Source of the DNA: Takakia lepidozioides
Taxonomy: Eukaryota; Streptophyta; Takakiopsida; Takakiales; Takakiaceae
Direction: 5' to 3'
Assembly (NCBI GenBank): GCA_030704615.1
Contig: CM060732.1
Coordinates: 17,298,001 to 17,362,000 of the forward strand
Length of the DNA: 64,000 bases
In this document: positions 21,370-32,079 of the stretch, in pieces
How the letters are laid out: each line of letters begins with the position of its first letter
Position numbering within the stretch: the stretch's first letter is position 1
Made by a program: the position numbers and the translations under genes
The notes under the pieces: generated by a model
The model's input: only the letters and a program-made list of their open reading frames with translations
What the model was told of the DNA's origin: nothing
Databases searched by the model: none

Positions 21370-23610
21370 AGGAACCCGACCGCCATTACTGGTGGTCGCT
21401 TGTGTATTTTTAATTTCAGAAAATGTTGCGACTGCCAATAATGGTGGTCGCTTATATTTTTTTGTTTTTTTTAATAGAGCGACCGTCGTTACTGGCGGTC
21501 GCTTATATTTTTTTTTGTTTTTTTTAAATGTAGCGACCGCCATGGTGGCGGTCGCTTCTAGAAGGTGTACCTTACGCGTGGACCGAGGAATGAGAGGGAG
21601 GGGCAGATAAGCCAAGGGAAGGTCATTCTCCCCTCACTTCCTCTCCACACAACTTATGTGCGACCACCATTATTGACGGTCGGTTTTATTTTTTATTTTT
21701 TTTAATAGAGCGACCGCCATTACTGGGGTCGCTTGTATATTTTTATTTTCTGAAAATGTTGCGACTGCCAGTAATGGCGGTCGCTTTTGTTTTTTTTTGG
21801 TTTTTTTAATAGAGCGACCATCGTTACTGTCGGTCGTTTTTATTGTTTAATTTTTTAAATAGAGCGACCGCTAGTAATGGCGGTCGTTTTTTTGTTATTT
21901 TTTTTAAATGTAGTGACCGCCACCACTAGAAGGTGTGCCTTACGCGTGGACAGAGGAATGAGAGGGGGGATGGGGCAGATAAGCCCAAGGAGGCTCATTC
22001 TCCCCCTCACTTCCACTCCACACAACTTTTATGCGACCGCCATTATTGGCGGTCGCTTTTGTTTTTTATTTACTTTTTAATATAGCGACAGCCATTCTTG
22101 GCGGTCGCTTGCATATTTTTAATTTCTGAAAATGCTGCGACCGCCATTATTGGTGGTCGCTTGTATATTTTTAATTTCAGATAATGTTGCGACTGCCAGT
22201 AATGGCGATCGTTTTTTTTTTTTTTTTTTTTTTTTTAATAGAGCGACCGTCGTTACTGGCGGTCGTTTTTATTGTTTAATTTTTTAAATTAGAGCGACCG
22301 TCATTACTAGCGGTCGCTTTTTTGTTATTTATTTTAAATATAACGACGGCCATAGGATGGTCGCTTCACTTTTTTTTTTAACTTAACAGAGCGACCGCCG
22401 TAGTGGCGGTCGCTTCATTTTTTTTTTAAACAAATTTTAAAATTTAAAAAAAAAATATAAACGAGCGACCGCCAAATTGGCGATCGCTTCAGTTTCTTAA
22501 AAAGTGAAGAAAAGCGACCGCCGTATGACGGTCGCTTCAGTTTTTTTTTTTTTTTTTCCAATAAATATATATATATTATATATAATCTTTTGAAGGAGCG
22601 ACCGCCGTATTGGCGGTCGCTTCAGTTTTCTTAAAAGCAAAAAAGAGCGACCGCCATCGGGCGGTCGCATCATTTTTTTTCGAAATAAAAAACTTTATTT
22701 TATTTTATTTAATGTTTAAAAGAATTAAAGGATCGACCACTGTATTGGCGGTCGCTTCACTTTCTTAAAAAAAAGAGAGAGAAGAGCGACGCTGTATGGC
22801 GGTCGCTGCATATATTTATAAGAAAAAAATTTATTTTTAATTTATATATATATATATATATTTTTAAAAAAACCCTTAAAGGAGCGACCGCCGTATTGGC
22901 GGTCGCTTCAGTTTTTTAAAAAGCGAAAAAGAGCGACCTCCATATGGCGGTCGCTTCATTTTTAAAATAAATAAACGAAAATGAGCGACCACCGTAGTGG
23001 CGGTCGCTTCTTTTTAAAAATAAAATAAAAATACGACCGCCGTATTGGCGGTCGCTTCATTATTTTAAATAAACAAAAAAGAGCGACCGCCATATTGCTG
23101 GTTGCTTCATATATTTTCTTACAAAAAGAGCGACTGATGTAGTTGCAGTCGTTTCATTTAAATTTCTTAAAAAAAAGAGCCACTGCCGCTAAATGGCGGC
23201 CGCTAAATTGAAAAAAAACAAAACGAGCGACCGCCATTTGGCGGTCGCTGCATTTTCTTAAAAAAAATTAAAGAAGCGACGGTTTGGCGGTCGCTTCATT
23301 TTAGAATCAAAATAAAAATATGCGACGGCCGGCGAATGGCGGTCGCTGTGTTTTTTAAACTGCGAGCAACTGCCAATCTGGGCAGTCGCTTATTTTTTAT
23401 AACTAATAATTTTCAAGCGACCCCCAATATAGGCCGTCGTTTAATTTAAAATATAATAAATTGTAAGCTACCGCCAATATGGGCGGTCGCTCCATTTAAA
23501 ACTTCATAAATTGCCGACAACCGCCAATATAGGCGGTCGCTTAATTTAATAAAATATTAAATTACAAGCGACCGCCAATATGGGTGGTCGCTTGATTTAA
23601 ATAATAATAA
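21370..23610. repeat. Array of ~40 hairpins with AGCGACCGCC / GGCGGTCGCT arms
   Basis: The arm AGCGACCGCC, 4-8 variable bases, then GGCGGTCGCT repeats about every 50 bp. A/T-rich spacers, usually T runs or ATTT..AAAT, lie between. Two longer related blocks (21540-21660 and 21912-22035) share TAGAAGGTGT, CTTACGCGTGGAC and CTCATTCTCCCC. Several hairpins carry matching changes on both arms. No coding capacity. It sits between the integrase fragment and a second, unrelated hairpin array. Confidence 0.9.
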
Positions 23611-23879
23611 CTTTTAAACGTATTTTTTCAAATAAATTAATAAATTTCAATAATTGACCACGTCTGTTTTATACCGTGGCTGTCATGTCATTACAAAGGG
23701 TAGAAGTAAATCCTAAAAATCAAATATAAAAAATACTTGGGTAAACGTCCGGATTCGACGTGACGTGACGTCTGACGTGTCTGGGCCACGTCACGATAGA
23801 AATGATAACTAGGCATTCTGCGGGATGGCTGGGATGAAATGAATGTATGCGATTTGACTTGACACAAGCGAATGCACTT

Positions 23880-24640
23880 TTGGCAGGTTTCCCCGCAGAT
23901 GTCTGAAAAGTAGTTTGCGGCACCCACACACGTTTTGTTTTTTTTGTTCCCACAAAGATGCCCTGAAAGTAGTGTGCGGCACCGCACACTCCTTTTGGGG
24001 CATCTGCGGTGCACGTTTTCTCTGCAGCTGCCCACCCCACACATTTATTTATTTATTTTTTCGTTCCCATGCAGATGCCCTGAAAACAGTGTGGGGCACC
24101 GCCTACTGTTTTCAGGGCATCTGCGGAGCACATTTTCTCTGCAGATGCCCATCGCACACAAGGTTTTTTTTTTTTTTTTTTCATTTTCATTTTCATTTTC
24201 ATTTTTCCGTTCCTTCGCTGATGCCTGGAAAACAGTGTGCAGTGCCGCACACTATTTCCAGGGCTTATGCGGAGCACGTTTTCGGTGCAGATGGCCATCC
24301 CACATGAGTTTTTTTTTTTTTTCGTTTTTTCGTTTTATCATTCCCTCGCAGCTGCCCGGAAAACAGTGTGCGGCACCGCACATTGTTTCCAGGGCTTCTG
24401 CGGAGCACGTTTTCTGTGCAGATGGCCATCCCACATGAGTTTCTTTTTTCTTTCCTTTTTTTTCATTTTTTCGTTTTTTCGTTCCCTCGTAGCTGCCCGG
24501 AAAACAGTGTGCGGCACCACACACTGTTTCTAGGGTTTCTGCGGAGTACGTTTTCTGTGCAGATAGCCATCCCACAGGAGTTTTTTTTTTTCTCTCAGCT
24601 ACCCGGAAAATAGTGTGCGGCATACTGTAAATGCGTATTC
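23880..24640. repeat. Array of ~7 long hairpins, GCAGATGCCC..AACAGTGTGCGG type
   Basis: Units of about 130-145 bp. Each contains an inverted repeat with arms GCAGCTGCCCGGAAAACAG and GTGTGCGG about a GGCACC/GGTGCC centre, followed by GAGCACGTTTTCTGTGCAG, CATCCCACATGAG and a T-rich run. Open frames across it are repeat translations. Confidence 0.85.
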
Positions 24641-25149
24641 CCACGGTTATAGGTCCCTCGAGTATAAGTATCTTATCTTTCGCCAAATTTGTTATGACAT
24701 CTGCTGACATGGCGGACGCTCACGCTTACGTGGCGTGAACGCCACGTCATGCAGAGGGAGCCTGGACTCACGCCACGTCAGCCAAGCATGAGCTCAGCTC
24801 CCAGGCTCACGGGGCTGGGCTCACGCCGTAGCTACGCTAAGAGACTTCTAGTATAGCCAAGGGTGCATTGAAGTTTGAAAGAAATCCAGGCATATACGAG
24901 AGATACTACAGAAGAGAGTTTTGGTTATTGCCTCATTAAAGATATGAAAGACATGGGACATGAGTGATGAAAGAGAAGCTAGACTCCACAGATATTCAGC
25001 GAAAAGAGAAAGTTATTTGAAAGCTAATTATCCATATCTTTGGAGAGGGGAATAGACATAGGGGAATCATCTGGACCTCTCACACCATCAAGATCAAAGA
25101 GTTCATCACCCATACCGGAGGAACCAGAGTTGGATGCCACTCCTTCTTA
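24641..25149. other. Noncoding, with TGACGTGG-like palindromic segment
   Basis: Positions 24712-24790 contain ACGTGGCGTGAACGCCACGT (a perfect palindrome) and further ACGCCACGTCA motifs. No gene is recognised in this stretch. Confidence 0.45.
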
Positions 25150-25844
25150 TTATTTACAAGAAAGATTAAGGGATTTAGTACAGGTGGTTGTGGTTGAATT
25201 TCCACCAGGTGCTGGCCCCTGAGCACTTCCTGCTACTGGCCCCCCTATATTTGCAGTACCCCCAACACCAGTTGAACTACTTCCCACACTCCCTGTCCCC
25301 CCAGAGCCAGATCCAAGCTGCCCGCCTGATCCCCCTGAGCCGACATCTGTGTTGGCCTGGGATCCAAGTGCTACACTTGGTCCAGGTGCAACAGGTTGGG
25401 ATGTACTGGTTGTAGTCTCAACCTCAACTGTTGGGTCTACGTCTTCATACCCTTCGTCTTCCAAGTTCTTCTCATTGTTTTCATCTTCCAAGTTCTTATC
25501 TTGGATTTCTTCTTCCTCACTCATATAACTCAACTGAAGTGGTGTTGGAGTGTCTGAACTCTCCGATGGCCCTTCTTCATCCTCCTCCCTATCGTTATAA
25601 GCTGGTGTATCAGAAACTGGTGTTCCTGCTCTGGGTGTACTGTGCCAACTTTGACCATTACCATATACCCATACAGCAAACAGGTCTGGAAAGCTGTTCT
25701 TAGTGTAAGTTTGATCCACAAGATATCCTTGGGAATCCAATTCTTTACTAGTACAAGCTCTTGATGCATATGAGTAAACACATTCACTTTCCGTTCATCC
25801 CAGCCTTCAAACTCCACTCGTTTAATGGATAGCAATGCTATCAC
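25150..25844 (-). pseudogene. Acidic/Gly-Ser-rich unknown protein, frameshifted
   Basis: Two overlapping minus frames form one product if a frame change near 25.75 kb is allowed. An N-terminal piece (IKRVEFEGWDERKVNVF) is followed by DSQGYLVDQTYTKNSFPD, a Ser/Thr/acidic segment and a Gly/Ser-rich tail. The style resembles a retroelement polyprotein linker, but no family is recognised. Confidence 0.3.
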
Positions 25845-25934
25845 ATAAACCAGTGTTGGTAACCACTAATCCACAGTGGGGATTAGAGAAAGGAGTGATA
25901 AAGATTAATCAAGTGGCCTGTAGAGGGAGAGTTT

Positions 25935-28290
25935 CATTTTTAGCAATAGCGACTGTACTTACTGCTCCTGACATTGGATCGGAAATGGCAGACAAGGTGG
26001 TTGTCGATCTGGAATGCATCAGAGAGTATAAGGACCATGTGCTCTTTTCCACTCGAAGTTTCCAACCCTGCCGTGGATGTCTGGCTCAACCGCATGACTT
26101 TGTGGTTCCAGGTAATTCAAGGTACTTCCCCCCATTTCCTTTGTTGGCATGAATTCCATGAACGGCTCTGTGACAATGCATGTTGTAAACGCAGGTAAAG
26201 CAAATGCGAAGGAGCAAGTCATACTCCATACAAATTCGTTCGACTTGTACGTAAAATGGGAGGGAACACAGACATTGGAAGAGTACGTGACACGTTTCAG
26301 ATGTGCGTACATGGACTCCCTCTTCGCCAAGGAGCTGCAGACAGCAAGAAGGAGCATGGAGTTCACACATCAGGAGGGGGCGGGAAAAGCAACAATACGA
26401 ATTGTTTACAGGTAAACCACAACTCCCGTTGTATGCAAAACCTAGGATATGAGGTGTGCCTGGGAAATTCGGCACCGCATTCGCACTTTCTGTTTTGGGT
26501 TGCACTCTGCGAATACATTGTTCAAAACCTGTACTTACGCATGTGGACTGTGTTGCAAGTACATGAAATACGTGCTACTTAAGACAACCCTCGTTTTTCA
26601 TGGCTTGGACGTTCCGGGCGCAAGCTGTGACAGAGATGCAGCCTGCCTCACATCTCGCTAGATGCCCCTGGTACCTGGACATGTTTGGCGGACTTGTTGA
26701 CGAATCGGTGAAAGAGCTGCACGCGAAAGCGGAAAAGAAGAGAAGGGAAAGACGTATCATTGGTGGGCTTGAAAAGGCAAAGGACACTGCTGCTTTGGAA
26801 GAATCCAGAAAGGCAGCTGAGATGGCACAAAAGACAGTGGATGCGGCTGTGTAGGCTCAATAGAAGGGGTCGAAGAAGAGGACCCGCCAGCAAGGAGCAA
26901 CAGTTGTGACACCCAAGAAGACAAAGAAGCAGAAACAGAAAGAGCAGGAAGAGGGTGAAGAAGAGGGCAAAGATGGAAACTTTGCAACCAGCCCACCCGG
27001 AGAAACCCAACATAAATCCCTTGCGGCCGCCGTTGTTACAAAAGGGACGAGAACAGGCTCAGCAAAGAAGGCACTCTTCAACCCCCCGGGGGGGGGCACC
27101 CGTTCGAGCCAGTGGAAATGAAGAGGCCGAAAGTGGAGCCAGAAACAATAGTAGAGTATGAGGATGAGAGTTTTTTGGCGGCTTTGGATAGGCGGGCAGC
27201 CAAGTTGGCATACATCAAGTCCATGGAGGGGCTGAAAGGCAAAGCACTAAAGAAGGCGGCTGCAGAAGAGCCTTCCGACACCCCTAGGTTTCTAAAGATG
27301 GTGGAGTTCTTTGAGAGGGTGTGTGCAGGGAAGGATTGCAGGAGGGTGGAAAACAGACCGAATGGTCTTGCAATATGATCATCTTGGATATTCCGGATGG
27401 AGAGCCTATGGAAGGACTGCATGCTCTGCCGTCTTGGAACAGGTACTCCGAGGACTTTTGGAAAAAAAGATTCGAGCTCGCCCACATGGTGTTGGACGAC
27501 AGAGGGTGTGTGGTTGTCCTAGCCAGCAGAGGCAAAAACACAGAGGCAGGAATTACAAAGTGGACCCGCAAGAGTGTTGTCCCAATTCTGAAGAAGAAGT
27601 GGACGTGCATCAACACATTGGGCTTCCGCTCGGAAGGGAAGATGGTAATTACCACATTGGCAACCCTGCTTGCATTTTTTAAGCCGATTTCAAATGCGGT
27701 GCCGAATTCAAATTCTGACCGTTCTCCACTGTGTTTGCAGACGAAGCAGTTCGGTGCATACTGCTTTGTGAAGGAGAACTCGATCTTTGCCTTTCGGAAG
27801 GATGGATTGTTGGTTGACCCGAACTGCGACCCCATCGATTACGACGTCTTGTTCAACAACGTTCCCACGGAACTCTTCCCTCATAGCCTCACTTCAATGG
27901 ATCCCCTGCGGTATTCACGGACTCGGAGCCCTGCCTTCGTCCAGACCATTATGGAGACATGCACTGAGCTAGAGGGCAGAGTGTTGGACCTCATCTGTGG
28001 AACATGTATGCAAATTTTGCTACTACTATGTTTTCTGAATTTTCATTCTGTTCGGAGTCTTCATTTTTGAAGGGCCATGTGTGCATAATGAGTGGATGCC
28101 CTTGTGTCAGGTGCCTCAATGTGGGTTGCCCGGTTTTCCGACCGGCACGTCTTTGCTTACGAGGAGGACACATCTGTGTGGGGATCCCATCTGGAAGGGC
28201 TTCAACGACTGCCGCCAAAGGCTGCCATCGCAGCCACTGACTCCTCGGAGGAAGAGACAGTGGACATTGATGCTGAGGAGAACCCGGGAT
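25935..28290 (+). pseudogene. ParB-methyltransferase gene, 5'-truncated (copy A)
   Basis: Homologous to copy B from the end of intron 4 onward. Exons retained encode VWLNRMT (about 25990-26110), EEYVTRFRCAYMDSLFAKEL (26.2-26.4 kb), the charged linker (26.57-27.3 kb), and a methyltransferase-like domain (27.3-28.29 kb). In that domain MIILDIPDGEP resembles motif IV (DPPY-type), followed by MVLDDRGCVVVLASRGK. A block like the region before motif I follows (SPAFVQTIMETC), then VLDLICGT (motif I). An intron at about 28011-28109 splits motif I; the last exon base is T where B has G, changing a Gly codon to Cys. It has frame changes in the linker. The order IV then I is that of beta-class amino-methyltransferases. 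The left end lies in an intron and the right end joins Ty3 DNA, so it cannot be complete. Confidence 0.6.
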
Positions 28291-29720
28291 AGATGGCTTC
28301 AGTGGGTATAACCAAGTACAAGTAGCTGAAGAGGATCAGGGAAAGACAGCTTTTATTACTGACTGGGGTGCTTATGCATACAAAGTCATGCCTTTTGGAC
28401 TTTGTAATGCACCAGCAACTTTCCAGAGGGTGATAAGTGATACTTTCCATGGGTACTTGGATGATTTTATGCAAGTGTTCTTAGATGACTTCAGTGTTTA
28501 TAGCTCTAAGAACGAGCACTTGCAGAAGTTGGAGTTCTGTTTGGCCAGATGCAGGATGAGAGGTCTTGGGCTGAATCCAGAAAAATGTACTTTTTGTGTG
28601 AACTCATGAGTTCTTTTGGGACATTTTGTGCGTAAAAAAAGACTGCTTGTAGATCCTAGAAAGACAGAGGCTATTAAAGCCTCACCACCACCAAGTAATG
28701 TTAAGGCTCTAAGGAGGTTCCTTGGACAAACCAGTTATTACAGAAGGTTTGTCAGATGATATGTGCAAAAGGCAGCACCATTGAGCAAACTCGTGAAGAA
28801 GGATGCAGTGTTTGCATGGACAACTGAATGTCAATAGGCTTTTGAGGAACTTACATTGTCAGTAACAACTACACCTGTACTGATTAACCCTCATTGGCAT
28901 ATGGTATTTCATGTACACTGTGATGCCTCAGGAGAAGCATTGGGGGCTGTGTTAGCCCAAAATGTCACAGGAAACATAGATTCACATGTGTATTATGCTA
29001 GCAGACTGTTGAATAGTGCTGAAAGGAACTATAGTACCACCGAAAGAGAAGTTTTGGCAATGATTTCAAGAAGTTCAGGCATTATTTGTTGGGAAGGAAG
29101 TTTATGTTTTATGTGGATCATTAGGCTCTGATTTATTTGGTGAACAAGCCTTTGATAAGTGGAAGGATAGCAAGATGGCTGATTATACTTCATGAGTTTG
29201 AATTCGAAGTTGTTTACAAACCTCGACGTTTGCATCTTGTGGCAGATCACTTGTCACGCCTTTCAACAGGAGAGCCCGCCACAGGAGTAGACGATCAACT
29301 GCCTGATGCAAGTTTATTCGCAGTGGAGGTGCAGGGAGCAGATGATTGGTTAGATTGGCAGTGGCCAATCAGATACTACCTTACTCATGGTCAGTGGCCA
29401 CCTAGTTATGGGAAGGAGCAGAGGAAAAGAATAGCTATCAAGGCATTACCATACACTATGATAGGAGGAAGATTGTATAAGCTAAGACCTGATGGAGTTC
29501 TTAAACGATGCTTGTACCACCATGAGGTAAATAAAGTTTTGGAAGAAGTTCATAAAGGAGTGGCTGGAGGCCATTTTGGAGAAGAGACTACCAGTAGGAA
29601 AATATTACTTGCAGGTTACTGGTGGCCTACCTTGTTTAGAGATGTACACAAGTATTGTCAAAGCTGTGATGAGTGCCAGCGGCTAGGACCTTTGCAAAGA
29701 TCTGGGAAGATGGCTTGAGG
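28291..29720 (+). pseudogene. Ty3/gypsy pol fragment: RT, RNase H, integrase zinc finger
   Basis: Starts mid-RT (DGFSGYNQVQVAEEDQGKTA), then MPFGLCNAPATFQRV and the catalytic FLDDFSVYS. RNase H follows (HVHCDASGEALGAVLAQN), then the integrase HHCC zinc finger (near HHEVNKVLEEVHKG; SCDECQRLG). Stops and frame changes occur (about 28610, 28760, 29130). No LTRs. It begins directly at the end of the copy A methyltransferase gene and stops directly at a CATGAGC-repeat element end at 29725. Confidence 0.9.
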
Positions 29721-29724
29721 TTAG

Positions 29725-29810
29725 TTATTTCATGAGCATGAGCGGCATGAGCGGAGTAGCAAGACTATCGGTTTTCATGAGCAGAAGTACAAATTCCGGA
29801 AATAAAAAAC
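29725..29810 (+). mobile_element. Element end (terminal repeat) of copy C
   Basis: TTATTTCATGAGCATGAGC, GGCATGAGCGG, and TCGGTTTTCATGAGCAGAAG followed by an AATAAAAAAC run. The same sequence begins at 51055 next to copy D, and its reverse complement ends at 50632, in each case abutting Ty3-type DNA. It is therefore interpreted as the terminal repeat of the transposon family. The 10-bp CATGAGCGG-type motif is tandemly repeated and varies in copy number between ends. Confidence 0.6.
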
Positions 29811-29929
29811 ATTAAAAAATATATTTTAATGGAATGTGTCCAAAAAAAAAAAAAAAAACCTATAATATTCAGTTTTTGAAGGAAAAATTGTAGTTTTGAG
29901 AGCTGTGCTCATGATATTTTGTCCTCCGC

Positions 29930-30270
29930 TCATGCGAACTCCGAGGTACATCTGCAAAAATGGCGCCGAATTTTGCGGTAATAGGTTCCAGAACATGAGA
30001 AAATTGCGACGTATTTCGCAGTAATAGGTGTCTCCGGCGAAAAATGGTGCTGAATTTCGCGGCTATAGGTCCCAGCATGGCAGGTGTGTAAGCCCAAAAT
30101 TTGGAAATGTGGCGCTGAATTTCGGTACAAGGTGCCGGGCATTGCACAAATGTTGGGCAGTTCTGGGCTATGTAACTGGAAATTCGGCACCATTTTTCTA
30201 GACAATGTTGGGACTTAACCAGTTTTCGGCCCAAAATAGAGAAATTCGGCGCCATTTTTCCAAAAATGGC
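29930..30270. repeat. Subterminal spaced palindromes, copy C left side
   Basis: Five or six copies of ATGGCGCCGAATTT or its complement, spaced about 65-80 bp, with the orientation switching half way. The matching region of copy D is 51305-51665. Confidence 0.75.
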
Positions 30271-30537
30271 CCCCTCAACTACAACTGTTGGAACTCAGTT
30301 TTCTGGAAGATTTGCAAATTTTTCCTGCCGCCATCTTTGTTTTGATTCTGTTTCGACATTGAATTGCCACTGGACGTCAACGGATATCCAGCAGTCCATA
30401 GTGTTTAAAAGACATCACTTTAATATTGTCTGTCTCATTCCAGGAGTTTTGGGGTGCAATTCATTACACTGCAAAACAAAGTCTAATGCATCAAAATGCA
30501 ATTGCAAATATCCATATGGTGGATTCCCTTTGCCCCA

Positions 30538-31672
30538 TCAATGATTTCTGGAATCCCGACGGAGGAGTTTGTGCAGCTCGTTCACGCTCAATGCCGGTGC
30601 ATGAATAAAGTCATCAATAGTCAAGTTCATCCTCAACCTCTTCAGGTAAATGTAATACAAATGCTTGCACGGATAATACTTTGACCCCTTCTTTGCTTCC
30701 ATCAACGAGAAGTCCGTACAATTGCAAGTCGGCTCCACTCCAATCGTAATTGTGTATACGTCGTCGCGTATAACTGAACCGGCTGTTGCCATCCGATAAA
30801 CACGCCCAAGGCCGGGTGGGGGTACGTCCACGAAGCTCTGAATAGTGCAAGCCATCCCAAGAGCACTGGCAATCCGAGTCTCATTCAACTTGTTGGGAGG
30901 GTGTCGTCTCTTCACTCTTCCGAATCGCATTGTGGGATGTGCAGAATTGTCCAATCCGTCTCTACTGGACTGAGCAGTCTGCAATGGCTGGGTCTGAGGA
31001 ACTGGAAACAAGTGGGCCGGGACGTCTGTGCGTTGCACCATTCGAAATCCTGCTGCAGAAAGAGCATCCGCCTCATTCTGAGATAGGTTGCAACCCGGTG
31101 CAATAGGCCAGACGCCCGGCAAGAATGGATCGAACTGCTGTGTTCGTGCTGGGAATATGACTCCCTCGTCCGCTGATGTCCATTGAGGACTTGCCTGATC
31201 TCCAGGATGATCTCGGGACTTCCATGATCTCGTCGGAGTCGGACAGGTTGTGAACAACCCGGTTCTCGCTCGTCTTCATTGATGGGTTCGGCTCTGGATT
31301 TACTTCGTTGCGGACTTCTCTCTTTGAGGTACCCACTCTCTGATTCGCTGATTGTTTCGTGGAAGGCGGCAGGATAGAGGACGCATTTGGGTTGCAAATG
31401 AAGTCCCCAACAGCCCTGTATATGACGTTGTCCGATGGTGGAACTCGCCATTCCCTGCCGTCGCCGAAATCATCGTGGAGCACAACAATACTTTCGACTA
31501 CAACTCCGTTTGAATCCTTCCTTTCCTCTTCCAAAAATACCGACCCCGGTTTCAGGTGATATCGAACGCAGAGATATTTCTCCATCACCCGGCAGATCTC
31601 CCCTTTGCACGGAAATGTAGCTCTATGCTCATGAGGAGGGCAGTACACTATAGCGCTCGGGTTTTCTGCCAT
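30538..31672 (-). pseudogene. SWIM transposase lacking its catalytic core (copy C)
   Basis: The ATG at 31672 begins MAENPSAIVYCPP. The N-terminal exon (PGSVFLEEERKD, WRVPPSDNVIYRAVG) runs to about 31110. It then joins directly the C-terminal region (GCNLSQNEADALSAAGF, RVKRRHPPNKLNET) and the SWIM finger (CNCTDF, YYPCKHLYYIYLK), ending at 30538. The Cys/His region and the whole DDE core present in copy D (about 52.6-54.6 kb) are missing. About 2 kb has been deleted. The two remaining pieces lie in two frames. It is a non-autonomous derivative. Confidence 0.75.
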
Positions 31673-31920
31673 GGGAGTTGTGCACACAAGACTGCCAGGA
31701 CGGCGTTCGGACAAGCGCCCTGGGAGAAGGGGGGATGCAGCGAGGGGAAGGAATGCAGGGCCGATTTTTGCAAGCGACGAAGCCTATTCACGAATCCGGG
31801 GAGCCCACTCTCCCGAAATTCCACTGTCAGAGAGTTAATGAACCTTGTTTGCGGAATGCGGCCCCTGGCCTTTGCGCAATAACTGCCAACGGTATGCAGT
31901 CAGAAGGTATATGACCTGTG
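31673..31920 (-). promoter_or_regulatory. Conserved leader upstream of transposase (copy C)
   Basis: Shared with the region upstream of the copy D transposase (55370-55600): TGTGCxCAxAxGACTGCCAG, GCGACGAAGCCT, GTTAATGAACCTTGT, CGGAATGCGGCCCCT and TTTGCGCAAT. Conservation between copies outside the coding region suggests promoter or 5' leader function; no TATA box is assigned. Confidence 0.4.
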
Positions 31921-32079
31921 CAGATGCGCTACGCAAACCAATCATTACGGCGTCTGACAAGAAGCGTGGGGGTGCGAGCGTGCAAGCACCTTCCCCATGG
32001 ACAGAGGGAACTGACAGAGGTGGCATTCCAGTGGGTCTGGTTACAAGATTGAGTGCCAGAACCTCGCCTCCAAAAGTAA

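Noticed and set aside
23915-24613. Cys/Phe-rich ORFs over the third hairpin array
   Set aside because: Repeat translations with T-run phenylalanine stretches; no conserved frame among units.
21370-24640. CRISPR-like arrays
   Set aside because: The repeats are full palindromes with A/T-rich or recurring spacers in a plant nuclear context; no unique spacers, leader or cas genes.
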